The translations under genes and the position numbers were made by a program. A stretch of DNA of 13,257 nucleotides from Mobilitalea sp. (GTDB lineage: Bacteria; Bacillota_A; Clostridia; Lachnospirales; Lachnospiraceae): positions 1-13,257 of the forward strand of contig JARKQP010000505.1 of NCBI GenBank assembly GCA_029974875.1, written 5' to 3'. Below, piece by piece: positions 7,239-13,257 of this stretch (its first letter is position 1; each line of letters starts with the position of its first letter). The notes beneath the pieces are model-generated. The model did no database searches and was not told the DNA's origin. It was given only the letters and a program-made list of their open reading frames with translations.

Positions 7239-9359
7239 TCACTCAATCGCATTCGCATTAAACTCATCCCCTGCGGAAGCATTTTCACCGCCTGCTCCTT
7301 CACCGCCTTCTTCTCCCGGGTCTGAAGCTGATGTATTACTTGGATCTGTACCGCCTGAGGCTGTATCATCCCCGGCTTCCCCGTTTGCTGTATTATTTCC
7401 AGCCGAAGCATTTCCGTTTTCCGTATTATTCCCGGCTGTTCCATTGGTTTCATTATTTCCAGCGGAGGCTGTCCCCTGGGTCTGGCTGTTTGCCCCAGCA
7501 TTTGTTGTACTATTTCCTGCCTCAGAGGTTCCATCCTCCAACAGATAATCGATATCGCCCTTAGGATAGATATCGAGAGCCGGAAGAATCTCTTTTAATA
7601 CTTTGCCCGCAAAGTTTGTGGCGATGGAGCTGTCGGCCTGCCTCTCCACATTCTGGGGCTCATCAATCATTACATAGATTACGATTTCCGGATTAATGGC
7701 CGGAACACAGCCTATGAAGGATACTACGTAGGTCTTCGCATCACGGGGCAGCTTTTGTGCCGTACCGGTCTTGCCTCCAATGGCATAGCCCTCTACCTTG
7801 GCTCCCTGGGCTGTTCCCGACTCAACGGTCTGGTATAACGCCTGCTGGATAAAATCCGAGGTCTGCTCCGATACGGTCTGCCTGACTACAGTTCCGCTGT
7901 TCTCTTTTACTGTGGCACCGCTGTCATTTACAATTTTCCTCATCACATGGGGCTGATAATAGCTTCCCCCATTCACCAGGGAGGAAAAAGCGGAAGCCAT
8001 CTGGAGCATGGTTGTGGTAAAGGATTGCCCGAAGCTGCTGGTTGCCAGCTCCGTCGCATTTAAACCGCTCTTGGCAATGATGAGGCCTCCCTCTTCTCCC
8101 GGAAGATCAACTCCTGTTTTTTTGCCAAATCCAAAATCATTCTGATACCGGTAGAAGATATCCCTACCTTCCTTTGCAACGATCTGCATCAGGGCATCGT
8201 TACAGGAAAGCATAAGGCTCTGTGTCAAAGTAAGCTCCCCGTGACCCGTCCTTTTGCTGCAATGGATGGGCTTCTGCCCTGCTACTACCACTTCACTGCC
8301 GTCACAGTAATAGGTTGAATCTTTTCCAACTACACCCTCCTCCAAGGCGGCCGCAATGGTGACCGGCTTAAAGGTGGAGCCCGGTTCGAAGCCGCTGCTG
8401 ATGACATCATTTTTCCATAATGCATTTAACGCTTCTGTCTTCTGCTTATCCGTCATCGCCTCTATTTCCTTTTCGGTATAAATCCCCTTCAGGATTTGGG
8501 GATTATTGAGGTCGTATTCCTGGTTAGAGGCCATGGCAAGGATCTCTCCGTTGTTTGGGTTCATCACCAGTATCCCTATTCCCTTGCTGCCTATTTCCTT
8601 ATTGAATTCAATGATTTTCTCCTGGATAATCCTCTGCACATTTGCATCAATGGTACTGATAACGGAATTTCCATTGACTGCTTTCTTTACGATCCGCTCC
8701 AGGTCAAGCTCGGAGTCATAATAACCATATTCCCTTCCGTTGGTTCCATTGAGCTCATTGCTATAATATTCTTCAATTCCCCAGAAGCCATTATTGTCCG
8801 CCGAGGTAAAGCCAAGGATATCACAGGCCAGCGTATTATAAGGATAAGTCCTTACATACTGCTCCTCGAACCATACGCCGATGATGGAATTATCCTTGTC
8901 ATCCTCCATCAGCTTCTTGAATTCCTGGACCACGTCATATTTTAACTCCTTGAGTAAAATAGCATATTGGCTCTCTGCCTTGGAATCCAGAACCTCCTGG
9001 ACTGCGGCCTCCTCCACCCCAAAGGTGTTCTTTAAGGCTTCCATGGTAGGCTTGATGCATTTCTCATTCTCCAGCAAACGCTTAGGATCAAGAATCAGGC
9101 GGTATTGTAATTCACTGGTGGCCAGCACTGTCCCGTTCCGGTCCAGGATATCCCCCCGCTTATATGGCAGCACAGAACTGACATAGGATTGTCTGGACAA
9201 TACCTTTTTCGCATACCGGTCCCCGTCCGTCTGGACAATATAAACCAGTCTGACCATCAGCGCCACTAAAGCGAGGGCAACAGCACAAAATACAAGCAAG
9301 AGTCTTGCTTGCATCCGTGAATTAAAGCTCCTGTTCGTCTTCCCTGATAATTGTCTCAT
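7239..9359 (-). CDS. pbpB: PBP2B/FtsI-type class B penicillin-binding protein with Asn/Gly/Ala/Thr-rich tail
   Basis: This is the septal D,D-transpeptidase, anchored in the membrane with its catalytic part outside. The 706-residue product has one membrane segment (about 18-40), a dimerisation domain starting at the RGDILDRNG motif (about 69-77), and a transpeptidase domain with STFK (nucleophile Ser328), SCN (385-387) and a normal KTG (530-532). It has no PASTA domain. Residues of about 611-706 form a low-complexity tail rich in Asn, Gly, Thr, Ala and later Glu, with repeats of the AGNN-NG kind, which is not part of the usual family fold. The ATG at 9359 has GAGGTG with 8-nt spacing. The order ftsL, this gene, spoVD equals Bacillus ftsL-pbpB-spoVD, so an FtsI role in septation is inferred. 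Confidence 0.9.
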   Translation of the reverse strand: MRQLSGKTNRSFNSRMQARLLLVFCAVALALVALMVRLVYIVQTDGDRYAKKVLSRQSYVSSVLPYKRGDILDRNGTVLATSELQYRLILDPKRLLENEKCIKPTMEALKNTFGVEEAAVQEVLDSKAESQYAILLKELKYDVVQEFKKLMEDDKDNSIIGVWFEEQYVRTYPYNTLACDILGFTSADNNGFWGIEEYYSNELNGTNGREYGYYDSELDLERIVKKAVNGNSVISTIDANVQRIIQEKIIEFNKEIGSKGIGILVMNPNNGEILAMASNQEYDLNNPQILKGIYTEKEIEAMTDKQKTEALNALWKNDVISSGFEPGSTFKPVTIAAALEEGVVGKDSTYYCDGSEVVVAGQKPIHCSKRTGHGELTLTQSLMLSCNDALMQIVAKEGRDIFYRYQNDFGFGKKTGVDLPGEEGGLIIAKSGLNATELATSSFGQSFTTTMLQMASAFSSLVNGGSYYQPHVMRKIVNDSGATVKENSGTVVRQTVSEQTSDFIQQALYQTVESGTAQGAKVEGYAIGGKTGTAQKLPRDAKTYVVSFIGCVPAINPEIVIYVMIDEPQNVERQADSSIATNFAGKVLKEILPALDIYPKGDIDYLLEDGTSEAGNSTTNAGANSQTQGTASAGNNETNGTAGNNTENGNASAGNNTANGEAGDDTASGGTDPSNTSASDPGEEGGEGAGGENASAGDEFNANAIE
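7242..7529 (-). repeat. Low-complexity coding repeat, C-terminal tail of the PBP2B-like protein
   Basis: About 96 codons encode a degenerate repeat of units such as AGNNETNGT, AGNNTENGN and AGNNTANGE, followed by a Gly/Glu/Ala/Ser-rich acidic end. At DNA level, related 30-36-bp stretches recur around 7380-7500 (variants of the plus-strand phrase attatttccagc). Such tails outside the membrane often act as flexible wall spacers. No function is shown here, and length variation between strains would be expected from the repeat. Confidence 0.75.
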
Positions 9360-9404
9360 CGTATTTTCACCTCATAGCCTTTCCCTTTTCACCTGTGTAC
9401 CATT

Positions 9405-9902
9405 TCACTCCGGTATATCCTCATACTGCCTTACATAGCCATCATCCTGCCTCTTATAAGTGATTATCTCATTTTTATTCGGATATACCATGCCCAGCTC
9501 ATTTACAGCCACCTTATAAATATAACCCAAGTCAGGCTGTGTATCAATAGTCGCATAGGCTGCGTTGTTCTCATTGGTCAGGGCTTTGAGGTTCTTTTCC
9601 ATGGAAACAATTGATTTTTCCATGGAGCTTACCTTCCACTGAAGCTGTAAATACTGGGCACATACCAATACGGTAATTACCGTTGCCACCGTGAGCACCG
9701 TTAAGGATGCCAGGTTGATCCCCGAGAAAGCCCTCGTCTTTCTATGTGGTTGTCTCTGTGGTTGTCTCTGCGGTGCCGGTACCTCCCGGACCCGTTCCTC
9801 TCTTCTTCTCTCCGGTACTGCATTCAGCTTTCGTACTGTACTTCCATCCACATAGCTTGTCCTGGAATCTTCCGGTTCATATCTTCTCCTCTTTGCCTCC
9901 AT
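9405..9902 (-). CDS. ftsL: FtsL-like septum formation protein
   Basis: This is a small bitopic divisome protein that forms a coiled coil with DivIC/FtsB and helps activate the FtsW-FtsI synthase. The 165-residue product has a charged, Arg/Pro/Gln-rich cytoplasmic tail (1-60), a single membrane helix (about 62-84), a short coiled-coil stretch (about 86-112) and a conserved-looking end with ELGMVYP and YVRQY. FtsL proteins are poorly conserved, so the call rests on topology, size, and position between rsmH and pbpB. The ATG at 9902 has a GGGAG ribosome binding site with 7-nt spacing. The cytoplasmic tail is long for an FtsL and includes a QRQP tandem repeat. It is probably cotranscribed with its neighbours, 65 bp after rsmH and 45 bp before pbpB. 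Confidence 0.85.
   Translation of the reverse strand: MEAKRRRYEPEDSRTSYVDGSTVRKLNAVPERRREERVREVPAPQRQPQRQPHRKTRAFSGINLASLTVLTVATVITVLVCAQYLQLQWKVSSMEKSIVSMEKNLKALTNENNAAYATIDTQPDLGYIYKVAVNELGMVYPNKNEIITYKRQDDGYVRQYEDIPE
9745..9768 (-). repeat. 12-bp tandem repeat inside ftsL
   Basis: The plus-strand unit TGTGGTTGTCTC occurs twice in exact tandem, followed by a diverged third copy. It encodes the QRQP-QRQP run in the cytoplasmic tail of the FtsL-like protein. The repeat keeps frame, so copy changes would lengthen or shorten the tail by four residues. Confidence 0.8.
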
Positions 9903-9967
9903 GCAAGATCTCCCTCCCTATTGTTCCGAAGAATTAGGCTCTTGCCCTATTTGCAATTACCTGATCC

Positions 9968-10909
9968 TTAATTGTCGTCTTTCTTTTCAAACACTCTTAA
10001 TTTTGCGCTTTTTGATCTTGAATTATTCTCCAACTCCTCCTCCGATGGAAGAATCGGCTTCCTGGAGATTACCCTTCCCCTGGGTGTCTTACCGCATACA
10101 CACACCGGAAAATCCGGCGGACATGTACATGGGTTCTCATTCTGTTTAAAAGAAGCTTTTACGATCCTGTCCTCCAGTGAATGGAAGGTGATGATGCACA
10201 GCCTCCCTCCTGGTGACAGTAAATCGATCATATCCTGGAGCGTGTCCCTCAGCACCTCAAGCTCCCTGTTTAACTCAATCCTGATTGCCTGGAACGTCCG
10301 TTTTGCCGGGTGACCCGAGTTCTTCCTCACTTTCATCGGTATTGCCGCTTTGATTACCTCAATCAATTCAAAGGTTGTCCCAATGGGCTTTTCCTCTCTT
10401 CTGCGGACAATATGCTTGGCAATATTTTTAGCAAAATTGTCTTCCCCATAATCCCGGATGATGCGGAACAACTCCATTTCACTGTAATTATTAATAATAT
10501 CCTTTGCAGTAAGTTCCCCTCTTGTATCCATCCTCATGTCAAGAGGTGCATCCTCCTTATAAGAAAATCCCCTCTCCGGTGTATCCAATTGATAAGAGGA
10601 AACCCCAAGATCAAGCAGGATTCCGTCCACATTCCCTATGGATAAATCCTTTAAGACCTGCTTCATATCACAATAGTTACTTCTTACAACCGTAACCCGG
10701 TCTCCAAACTTTGCAAGCCGTTCACCGGCTGCAGCAATGGCAGCCTCATCCTGGTCAATTCCTATTAATCTTCCGGTTGTTAACCGCTTCGCAATCTCAT
10801 AAGAATGTCCGCCTCCGCCAAGGGTTCCGTCTACGTAAATTCCCTCCGGCTTAATATTCAGGTTCTCTATCGTTTCTTCCAATAACACTGATATATGCTT
10901 AAATGCCAT
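9968..10909 (-). CDS. rsmH: 16S rRNA (cytosine(1402)-N(4))-methyltransferase (RsmH/MraW)
   Basis: This SAM-dependent enzyme methylates N4 of C1402 in the decoding centre of 16S rRNA. The 313-residue product has the SAM-binding loop [12 protein letters not shown] (about 25-36), [20 protein letters not shown] (98-117), LDMRMD, the [16 protein letters not shown] block (199-214) and [11 protein letters not shown] (241-251). A Cys pattern [13 protein letters not shown] (261-273) follows, common in Firmicutes members. An in-frame TTG at 10915 would add two codons, but the AGGAGG ribosome binding site is only 2 nt from it and 8 nt from the ATG at 10909, so the ATG is chosen. The leader contains strong inverted repeats that include this binding site, which suggests translational control. 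It lies second in the operon, after mraZ. Confidence 0.97.
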   Translation of the reverse strand: MAFKHISVLLEETIENLNIKPEGIYVDGTLGGGGHSYEIAKRLTTGRLIGIDQDEAAIAAAGERLAKFGDRVTVVRSNYCDMKQVLKDLSIGNVDGILLDLGVSSYQLDTPERGFSYKEDAPLDMRMDTRGELTAKDIINNYSEMELFRIIRDYGEDNFAKNIAKHIVRRREEKPIGTTFELIEVIKAAIPMKVRKNSGHPAKRTFQAIRIELNRELEVLRDTLQDMIDLLSPGGRLCIITFHSLEDRIVKASFKQNENPCTCPPDFPVCVCGKTPRGRVISRKPILPSEEELENNSRSKSAKLRVFEKKDDN

Positions 10910-10914
10910 TGCCA

Positions 10915-10941
10915 AATCCTCCTACAGGAGGATTTTCCTCC
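10915..10941 (-). promoter_or_regulatory. Two mutually exclusive hairpins over the rsmH ribosome binding site
   Basis: A near-perfect palindrome (AATCCTCCT at 10915-10923 and AGGAGGATT at 10926-10934, 2-nt centre) contains the rsmH ribosome binding site as one arm. In the mRNA it can fold as an 8-bp stem with a tetraloop. The other arm (TCCTCC in the mRNA, 10932-10927) can instead pair with an upstream GGAGGA (10941-10936) across a 3-nt loop. The mRNA order is therefore GGAGGA, TCCTCC, GGAGGA(RBS). Only one pairing can form at a time, which is the usual shape of a translational switch. The pairing is seen in the sequence; the regulation is inferred. Confidence 0.65.
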
Positions 10942-10963
10942 CAATCCTTTTTGAGGCTCTGCT

Positions 10964-11013
10964 TCCTAATTAGGAGAACTCTCCTCCCAATCTTATCGGA
11001 GGCTTTTACCTCC
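10964..11013 (-). repeat. Upstream GGAGG/CCTCC hairpins in the mraZ-rsmH gap
   Basis: Three further inverted repeats precede the rsmH binding-site hairpin: TCCTAATTAGGA (10964-10975, perfect palindrome), AGGAGA-AC-TCTCCT (10972-10985), and GGAGG-6 nt-CCTCC (10998-11013). The first two overlap and exclude each other. An 11-bp direct repeat TCCTCCCAATC occurs at 10936-10946 and 10982-10992, which suggests that a hairpin module of about 46 bp was duplicated. None has a T-tract, so termination is unlikely. Confidence 0.65.
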
Positions 11014-11071
11014 AGTGATCCACTTACAAAAATTCTGCCCAGCCTCTTCCCGGCTTCCTATGTATCAGTAG

Positions 11072-11500
11072 CTAAAAGCTAATCCCATATTGTGACATAT
11101 GCTCTGCGATAGCGTCCACATCCTCATAATCGTTATTGTTTTCCCAGCGTTCCTTACTCCATATCTCTATCTTGTTCAATACACCGACAAATACGATATC
11201 CTTATCAAGGCCTGCGCATTCACGTAGCTTCATTGGTATAAGCGCCCTCCCCTGCTTGTCCACCTCGCAGGCAGCGGCCTTTGCTAAAAAGTAACGCTGT
11301 AATTGGCGGGCTTCTTTGGTTCCTGGCAGCTTTGCCAGCTCCTCTGAAAAGGTCTGCCATTCTGTTTTAGGGTACACAAAGAGACAACCATCCAAGCCTG
11401 CAGTGATAACAAATTCCTCACCAAGGCCTTCACGAAATTTAGATGGTATAATGATTCTTCCCTTTGAGTCGATGGAATGGTCAAATTCCCCCATGAACAT
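11072..11500 (-). CDS. mraZ: Transcriptional regulator MraZ
   Basis: This DNA-binding regulator controls the dcw operon and is known to autoregulate in other bacteria by binding short direct repeats near its own promoter. The 142-residue product has two tandem AbrB-like half domains, each with the family DxxGR signature: DSKGR at 11-15 and DKQGR at 81-85. Family members form ring-shaped oligomers, which fits the phased boxes found upstream. The ATG at 11500 (MFMGEF) is supported by AAGGTG at 7-nt spacing; the internal ATG at 11494 would be 13 nt away. It is the first gene of the operon, with a leader of about 218 nt from the predicted start site. The gap of 162 bp to rsmH is filled with hairpins. 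Confidence 0.97.
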   Translation of the reverse strand: MFMGEFDHSIDSKGRIIIPSKFREGLGEEFVITAGLDGCLFVYPKTEWQTFSEELAKLPGTKEARQLQRYFLAKAAACEVDKQGRALIPMKLRECAGLDKDIVFVGVLNKIEIWSKERWENNNDYEDVDAIAEHMSQYGISF

Positions 11501-11513
11501 CCGGCTTCACCTT

Positions 11514-11534
11514 CTTCTAGTGCGAATATAGAAG
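11514..11534 (-). repeat. Hairpin next to the mraZ ribosome binding site
   Basis: CTTCTA (11514-11519) and TAGAAG (11529-11534) are inverted with a 9-nt loop. The stem ends directly beside the AAGGTG binding site (11508-11513) without covering it. It is the last of a run of short hairpins with 9-nt loops in the mraZ leader. Confidence 0.45.
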
Positions 11535-11540
11535 TTATTA

Positions 11541-11618
11541 GGCATTGTTCTTCGATGCCCTGCACTGAATTTTGGTGCCTTGCATCGGTTCTCTATGCCT
11601 TGCACCGGTTTTTGGTGC
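11541..11618 (-). repeat. Four-copy, 20-bp-period array of short dyads in the mraZ leader
   Basis: Four imperfect tandem copies of a 20-bp unit are seen. On the plus strand each unit is GCAY, nine bases, RTGC, then a 3-nt linker of the CTT type. Left arms begin at 11542, 11562, 11582 and 11602, and right arms at 11555, 11575, 11595 and 11615, so the period is exactly 20 bp. The fourth arm base alternates T, C, T, C, and its partner changes in step (A, G, A, G), so each dyad stays fully paired while neighbours differ. This lies between the MraZ boxes and the mraZ start, inside the predicted 5' leader. It could be an operator array for a dimeric regulator or a series of RNA hairpins. I do not recognise it as a named element. 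Confidence 0.75.
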
Positions 11619-11667
11619 CTTAGAACTTCTTTCCTGCTTTGCGTTTGTGGTAAGCTTAGCGTTTTCG

Positions 11668-11716
11668 CTCCACTTCTATGGTCTTTTACTCCACTTTACA
11701 CCACTTCGCTCCACTA
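11668..11716 (-). promoter_or_regulatory. MraZ operator: phased AAGTGGAG-type boxes
   Basis: On the minus strand, four copies of a TAGTGGAG/AAGTGGTG/AAGTGGAG motif occur at 11709-11716, 11699-11706, 11689-11696 and 11668-11675. The first three are spaced exactly 10 bp and the last follows after 21 bp. They begin at the predicted transcription start. Direct repeats with 10-bp phasing near the mraZ promoter are the known target type of MraZ (AAAGTG-type in Mollicutes, TGGG-type in E. coli), so autoregulation of the operon is inferred. Confidence 0.82.
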
Positions 11717-11724
11717 ATAGGTTC

Positions 11725-11753
11725 ATTTTATCGTAAAAATGGGAATATATCAA
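11725..11753 (-). promoter_or_regulatory. Sigma-A promoter of the dcw operon (PmraZ)
   Basis: TTGATA (11753-11748) and TAAAAT (11730-11725) are separated by exactly 17 bp. A likely start site is the A at 11718, seven bases after the -10 box. A T-rich stretch belonging to the preceding terminator lies just upstream and may act like an UP element. The MraZ boxes start right at the transcription start. Confidence 0.85.
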
Positions 11754-11764
11754 GGGAAAAACAC

Positions 11765-11808
11765 AAAAAAATAATGCGGAAAGCCTTATATATATAGGCT
11801 TTCCGCAT
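11765..11808 (-). terminator. Strong intrinsic terminator upstream of the dcw promoter
   Basis: A 13-bp perfect stem (ATGCGGAAAGCCT at 11774-11786 with its complement at 11796-11808) encloses an AT-only loop. On the minus strand it is followed by a T-tract (11773-11765 with one A). The direction fits transcripts coming from lgt. It lies about 12 bp before the -35 box of the mraZ promoter. Confidence 0.9.
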
Positions 11809-11876
11809 AAAAGCAATTCTATGCACAAGATATAGTATTTCAAACAAAAAATTATCTACATATGCCCATCGGCAAT
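11809..11876. other. Short spacer between two terminators, nothing seen
   Basis: This AT-rich spacer of about 68 bp has no reading frame with a ribosome binding site, no clear promoter and no repeat. Confidence 0.5.
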
Positions 11877-11918
11877 AAAAAAATAAGGAATAAGCAATTA
11901 GTCCTATTCCTTATTTTT
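11877..11918. terminator. Bidirectional intrinsic terminator after lgt
   Basis: Fourteen-bp arms (11879-11892 and 11905-11918) form an AT-rich stem with a 12-nt loop. T-tracts appear on both strands (seven T on the minus side, five on the plus side). It stands 32 bp after the lgt stop codon and forms a tandem pair with the stronger terminator downstream. Confidence 0.8.
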
Positions 11919-11950
11919 ACATTTACACAAATGCAATATAAACGTGAAAT

Positions 11951-12901
11951 TCATTTCATTACTGCAGTCTTCTTTTTATAAATCCATATCCCGGCCGCAA
12001 AAACAATAATCAACCCGGACAAAAGCTGAGATACCGCCAGAGGGGTTCCCCATAGGAACAGCTGGTCCGTGCGCAGGCCTTCCATCCAGACCCTGCCCAG
12101 GCCGTAGCCCATCAGGTAGAACAGCATGACCTCCCCGTCAAACTTCTTATGCTTCGTGTATATCAACAGCAGGATGAGCAGGCATAAATTCCAGAGGGAC
12201 TCATACAGAAAGGTCGGATGGACCTGGATATACTCCACCCCATTGACATTCGCGATATGATCCCGGATCTCCAGAATCCGGTTCAAGGCCTCCGGCTTTC
12301 CGACATAAAGCTCCTTCAGCCGTGCCACCGACACAGAATCCTGATATATATTTGATACCGCACTGCGTCCCACCTGCATGGCAAAAAGTCCGTCCGTATA
12401 TTTTCCGAAGGCTTCCCTGTTGAAAAAATTACCCCAGCGCCCAATCATCTGACCTGCTACCAAGCCAACACAAGCGGTATCTGCAAGCAGCCAGAAGGAG
12501 TACCTTTTCACCTTGGAATAAATCAGCGCTGCTGCGACTGCTGCAATAATTCCTCCGTAGATTGCCAGGCCTCCTGTCCTCAGATTAAATATGGACAAGG
12601 GGCGGTCAACAAATTCCTCCCAGGCAAAGGCCACATAATAGCCCCTGGCACCAATAATTGCTGCAACGATTGCAATCAGCGCAAAATCCAGGTACAGCTC
12701 CGTGCTCTGTCCGGTCCTCTTTGCTACCCCCTCGGCAATCAGCCAGCCGACCAGCATGCCAAGTCCGATAACGACACCGTAATATGCAATATGGTACCCA
12801 AAGATGTCAAAGCCGGAACCAACATTCTCAAACTCTATCCCAAGATTAGGAAAAATAATATTTGAATTTAATATTGCCCGCAAAGCATCACCGCCTTTCA
12901 T
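11951..12901 (-). CDS. lgt: Phosphatidylglycerol--prolipoprotein diacylglyceryl transferase (Lgt)
   Basis: This membrane enzyme attaches diacylglycerol to the lipobox Cys of prolipoproteins, the first step of lipoprotein maturation. The 316-residue product has about seven hydrophobic segments and the family marks IAYYGVVIGLG (39-49), GGLAIYGG (110-117), the signature IGRWGNFFNREAFG (153-166), VHPTFLYES (227-235) and GRVWMEGLRTD (269-279). The essential Arg and Asn of the signature are present. A GTG at 12949 would add 16 residues but has its purine run directly against the codon. The ATG at 12901 has AGGGG at about 7 nt and is preferred. A TTG at 12883 (LRAIL) is a further candidate, since many Lgt proteins begin near there. 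It ends at two terminators, so it is separate from the dcw operon. Confidence 0.95.
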   Translation of the reverse strand: MKGGDALRAILNSNIIFPNLGIEFENVGSGFDIFGYHIAYYGVVIGLGMLVGWLIAEGVAKRTGQSTELYLDFALIAIVAAIIGARGYYVAFAWEEFVDRPLSIFNLRTGGLAIYGGIIAAVAAALIYSKVKRYSFWLLADTACVGLVAGQMIGRWGNFFNREAFGKYTDGLFAMQVGRSAVSNIYQDSVSVARLKELYVGKPEALNRILEIRDHIANVNGVEYIQVHPTFLYESLWNLCLLILLLIYTKHKKFDGEVMLFYLMGYGLGRVWMEGLRTDQLFLWGTPLAVSQLLSGLIIVFAAGIWIYKKKTAVMK

Positions 12902-12919
12902 CCGATGCACCCCTGTCCA

Positions 12920-12970
12920 TGTCCATGCCCCACATATAACACAATGCACCCTGAGACAATGGCATGGACA
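12920..12970. repeat. 10-bp inverted repeat upstream of lgt
   Basis: TGTCCATGCC (12920-12929) and GGCATGGACA (12961-12970) are perfect inverse copies separated by 31 bp, in the ychF-lgt gap. An extra TGTCCATG at 12914-12921 forms a 6-bp-period tandem with the left arm. It would lie in the lgt leader if lgt is read from ychF. There is no T-tract, so it is not a clear terminator. Confidence 0.45.
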
Positions 12971-13007
12971 AGATCCCTGTATTTCAAATTTTCTTAATTT
13001 CTAAGCC

Positions 13008-13257
13008 CTATACGTTAAAACGGAATAATACAACATCCCCGTCCTGCACCACGTATTCCTTTCCTTCGGAGCGTACAAGCCCCTTTTCCTTTGCCGCGTT
13101 AAAATTACCGCATTCCACCAGGGCATCGTAATTTACGATCTCTGCCCGGATAAAGCCCCTCTCAAAATCAGAATGGATTTTACCGGCTGCCTGGGGAGCC
13201 TTCGTACCCACCTTGATGGTCCAAGCCCTCGTTTCCTTCGGGCCTGCCGTCAGGAAG
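13008..13257 (-). CDS. ychF: Ribosome-binding ATPase YchF, C-terminal part
   Basis: The C-terminal 82 residues or so are visible, running off the right edge, so the start lies outside the window. They match the TGS domain of the YchF/Ola1 family, P-loop proteins that bind ribosomes and prefer ATP. Marks are [36 protein letters not shown] and the ending [17 protein letters not shown] short frame beginning with GTG at 13211 is only an internal piece. It stands 106 bp upstream of lgt in the same direction, with no clear terminator between them. Confidence 0.96.
   Translation of the reverse strand, partial: FLTAGPKETRAWTIKVGTKAPQAAGKIHSDFERGFIRAEIVNYDALVECGNFNAAKEKGLVRSEGKEYVVQDGDVVLFRFNV

Noticed and set aside
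7235..7534. A 99-codon open frame overlapping the end of the PBP2B-like gene, rich in Met, Pro and Gln
   Set aside because: It is an alternate-frame reading of the low-complexity tail with no own ribosome binding site, and its repeats mirror those of the real frame.
8496..8945. A plus-strand frame of about 149 codons inside the PBP2B-like gene
   Set aside because: It lies wholly antisense to a conserved transpeptidase, with no ribosome binding site or family signature.
11018..11025. A single MraZ-like box (AAGTGGAT, minus strand) in the mraZ-rsmH gap
   Set aside because: Only one copy without phased partners; MraZ targets are repeated boxes, so this is likely chance.
11284..11565. A minus-strand frame overlapping the start of mraZ
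   Set aside because: It is out of frame with the clear MraZ protein and runs through the leader repeats.
1..13257. CRISPR array, tRNA, rRNA, prophage or insertion sequence genes
   Set aside because: None was seen. The only regular repeats are the 20-bp mraZ leader array, too short and without spacers, and the MraZ boxes.

Overview
The window carries the start-proximal part of a division and cell wall (dcw) cluster, all on the minus strand, read right to left. Protein signatures point to a Gram-positive, endospore-forming Clostridia member, most likely of the Lachnospiraceae. The reasons are a MraZ-RsmH-FtsL order, two tandem class B penicillin-binding proteins (the second with one PASTA domain, as in SpoVD), a SpoVE/FtsW at the matching place, and strong GGAGG-type ribosome binding sites. 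This placement is inferred from protein character and gene order, not from a database search.

Layout in transcription order. At the right edge is the 3' end of ychF (13257-13008), followed by lgt (12901-11951). Two tandem intrinsic terminators (11918-11877 and 11808-11765) then close the lgt transcript. A consensus-like sigma-A promoter (11753-11725) starts the dcw operon. It is followed by a leader of about 218 nt that holds a 10-bp-phased array of MraZ-type boxes (11716-11668) and a 20-bp-period array of four dyads (11618-11541). Then come mraZ, rsmH (with a leader of repeated GGAGG/CCTCC hairpins that can mask its own ribosome binding site), ftsL, a PBP2B/FtsI-type transpeptidase, a SpoVD-type transpeptidase, mraY, murD, ftsW/spoVE and murA. 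The window ends 32 bases after murA.

How the genes work together. MurA starts UDP-MurNAc synthesis and MurD adds D-Glu. MraY makes lipid I at the membrane. FtsW/SpoVE polymerises lipid II together with its partner class B PBP (FtsI-like or SpoVD-like), and FtsL links the septal synthase to the divisome. RsmH methylates 16S rRNA and MraZ regulates the operon. Lgt (lipoprotein maturation) and YchF (ribosome-associated ATPase) belong to a separate upstream unit.

Compared with the familiar Bacillus order, murE is absent between spoVD and mraY, where a palindromic repeat element lies instead. murG and murB are absent after spoVE, where murA lies instead. The coding genes are ordinary. The unusual content is in the non-coding leaders: the mraZ dyad array, the rsmH hairpin series and the spoVD-mraY repeat.
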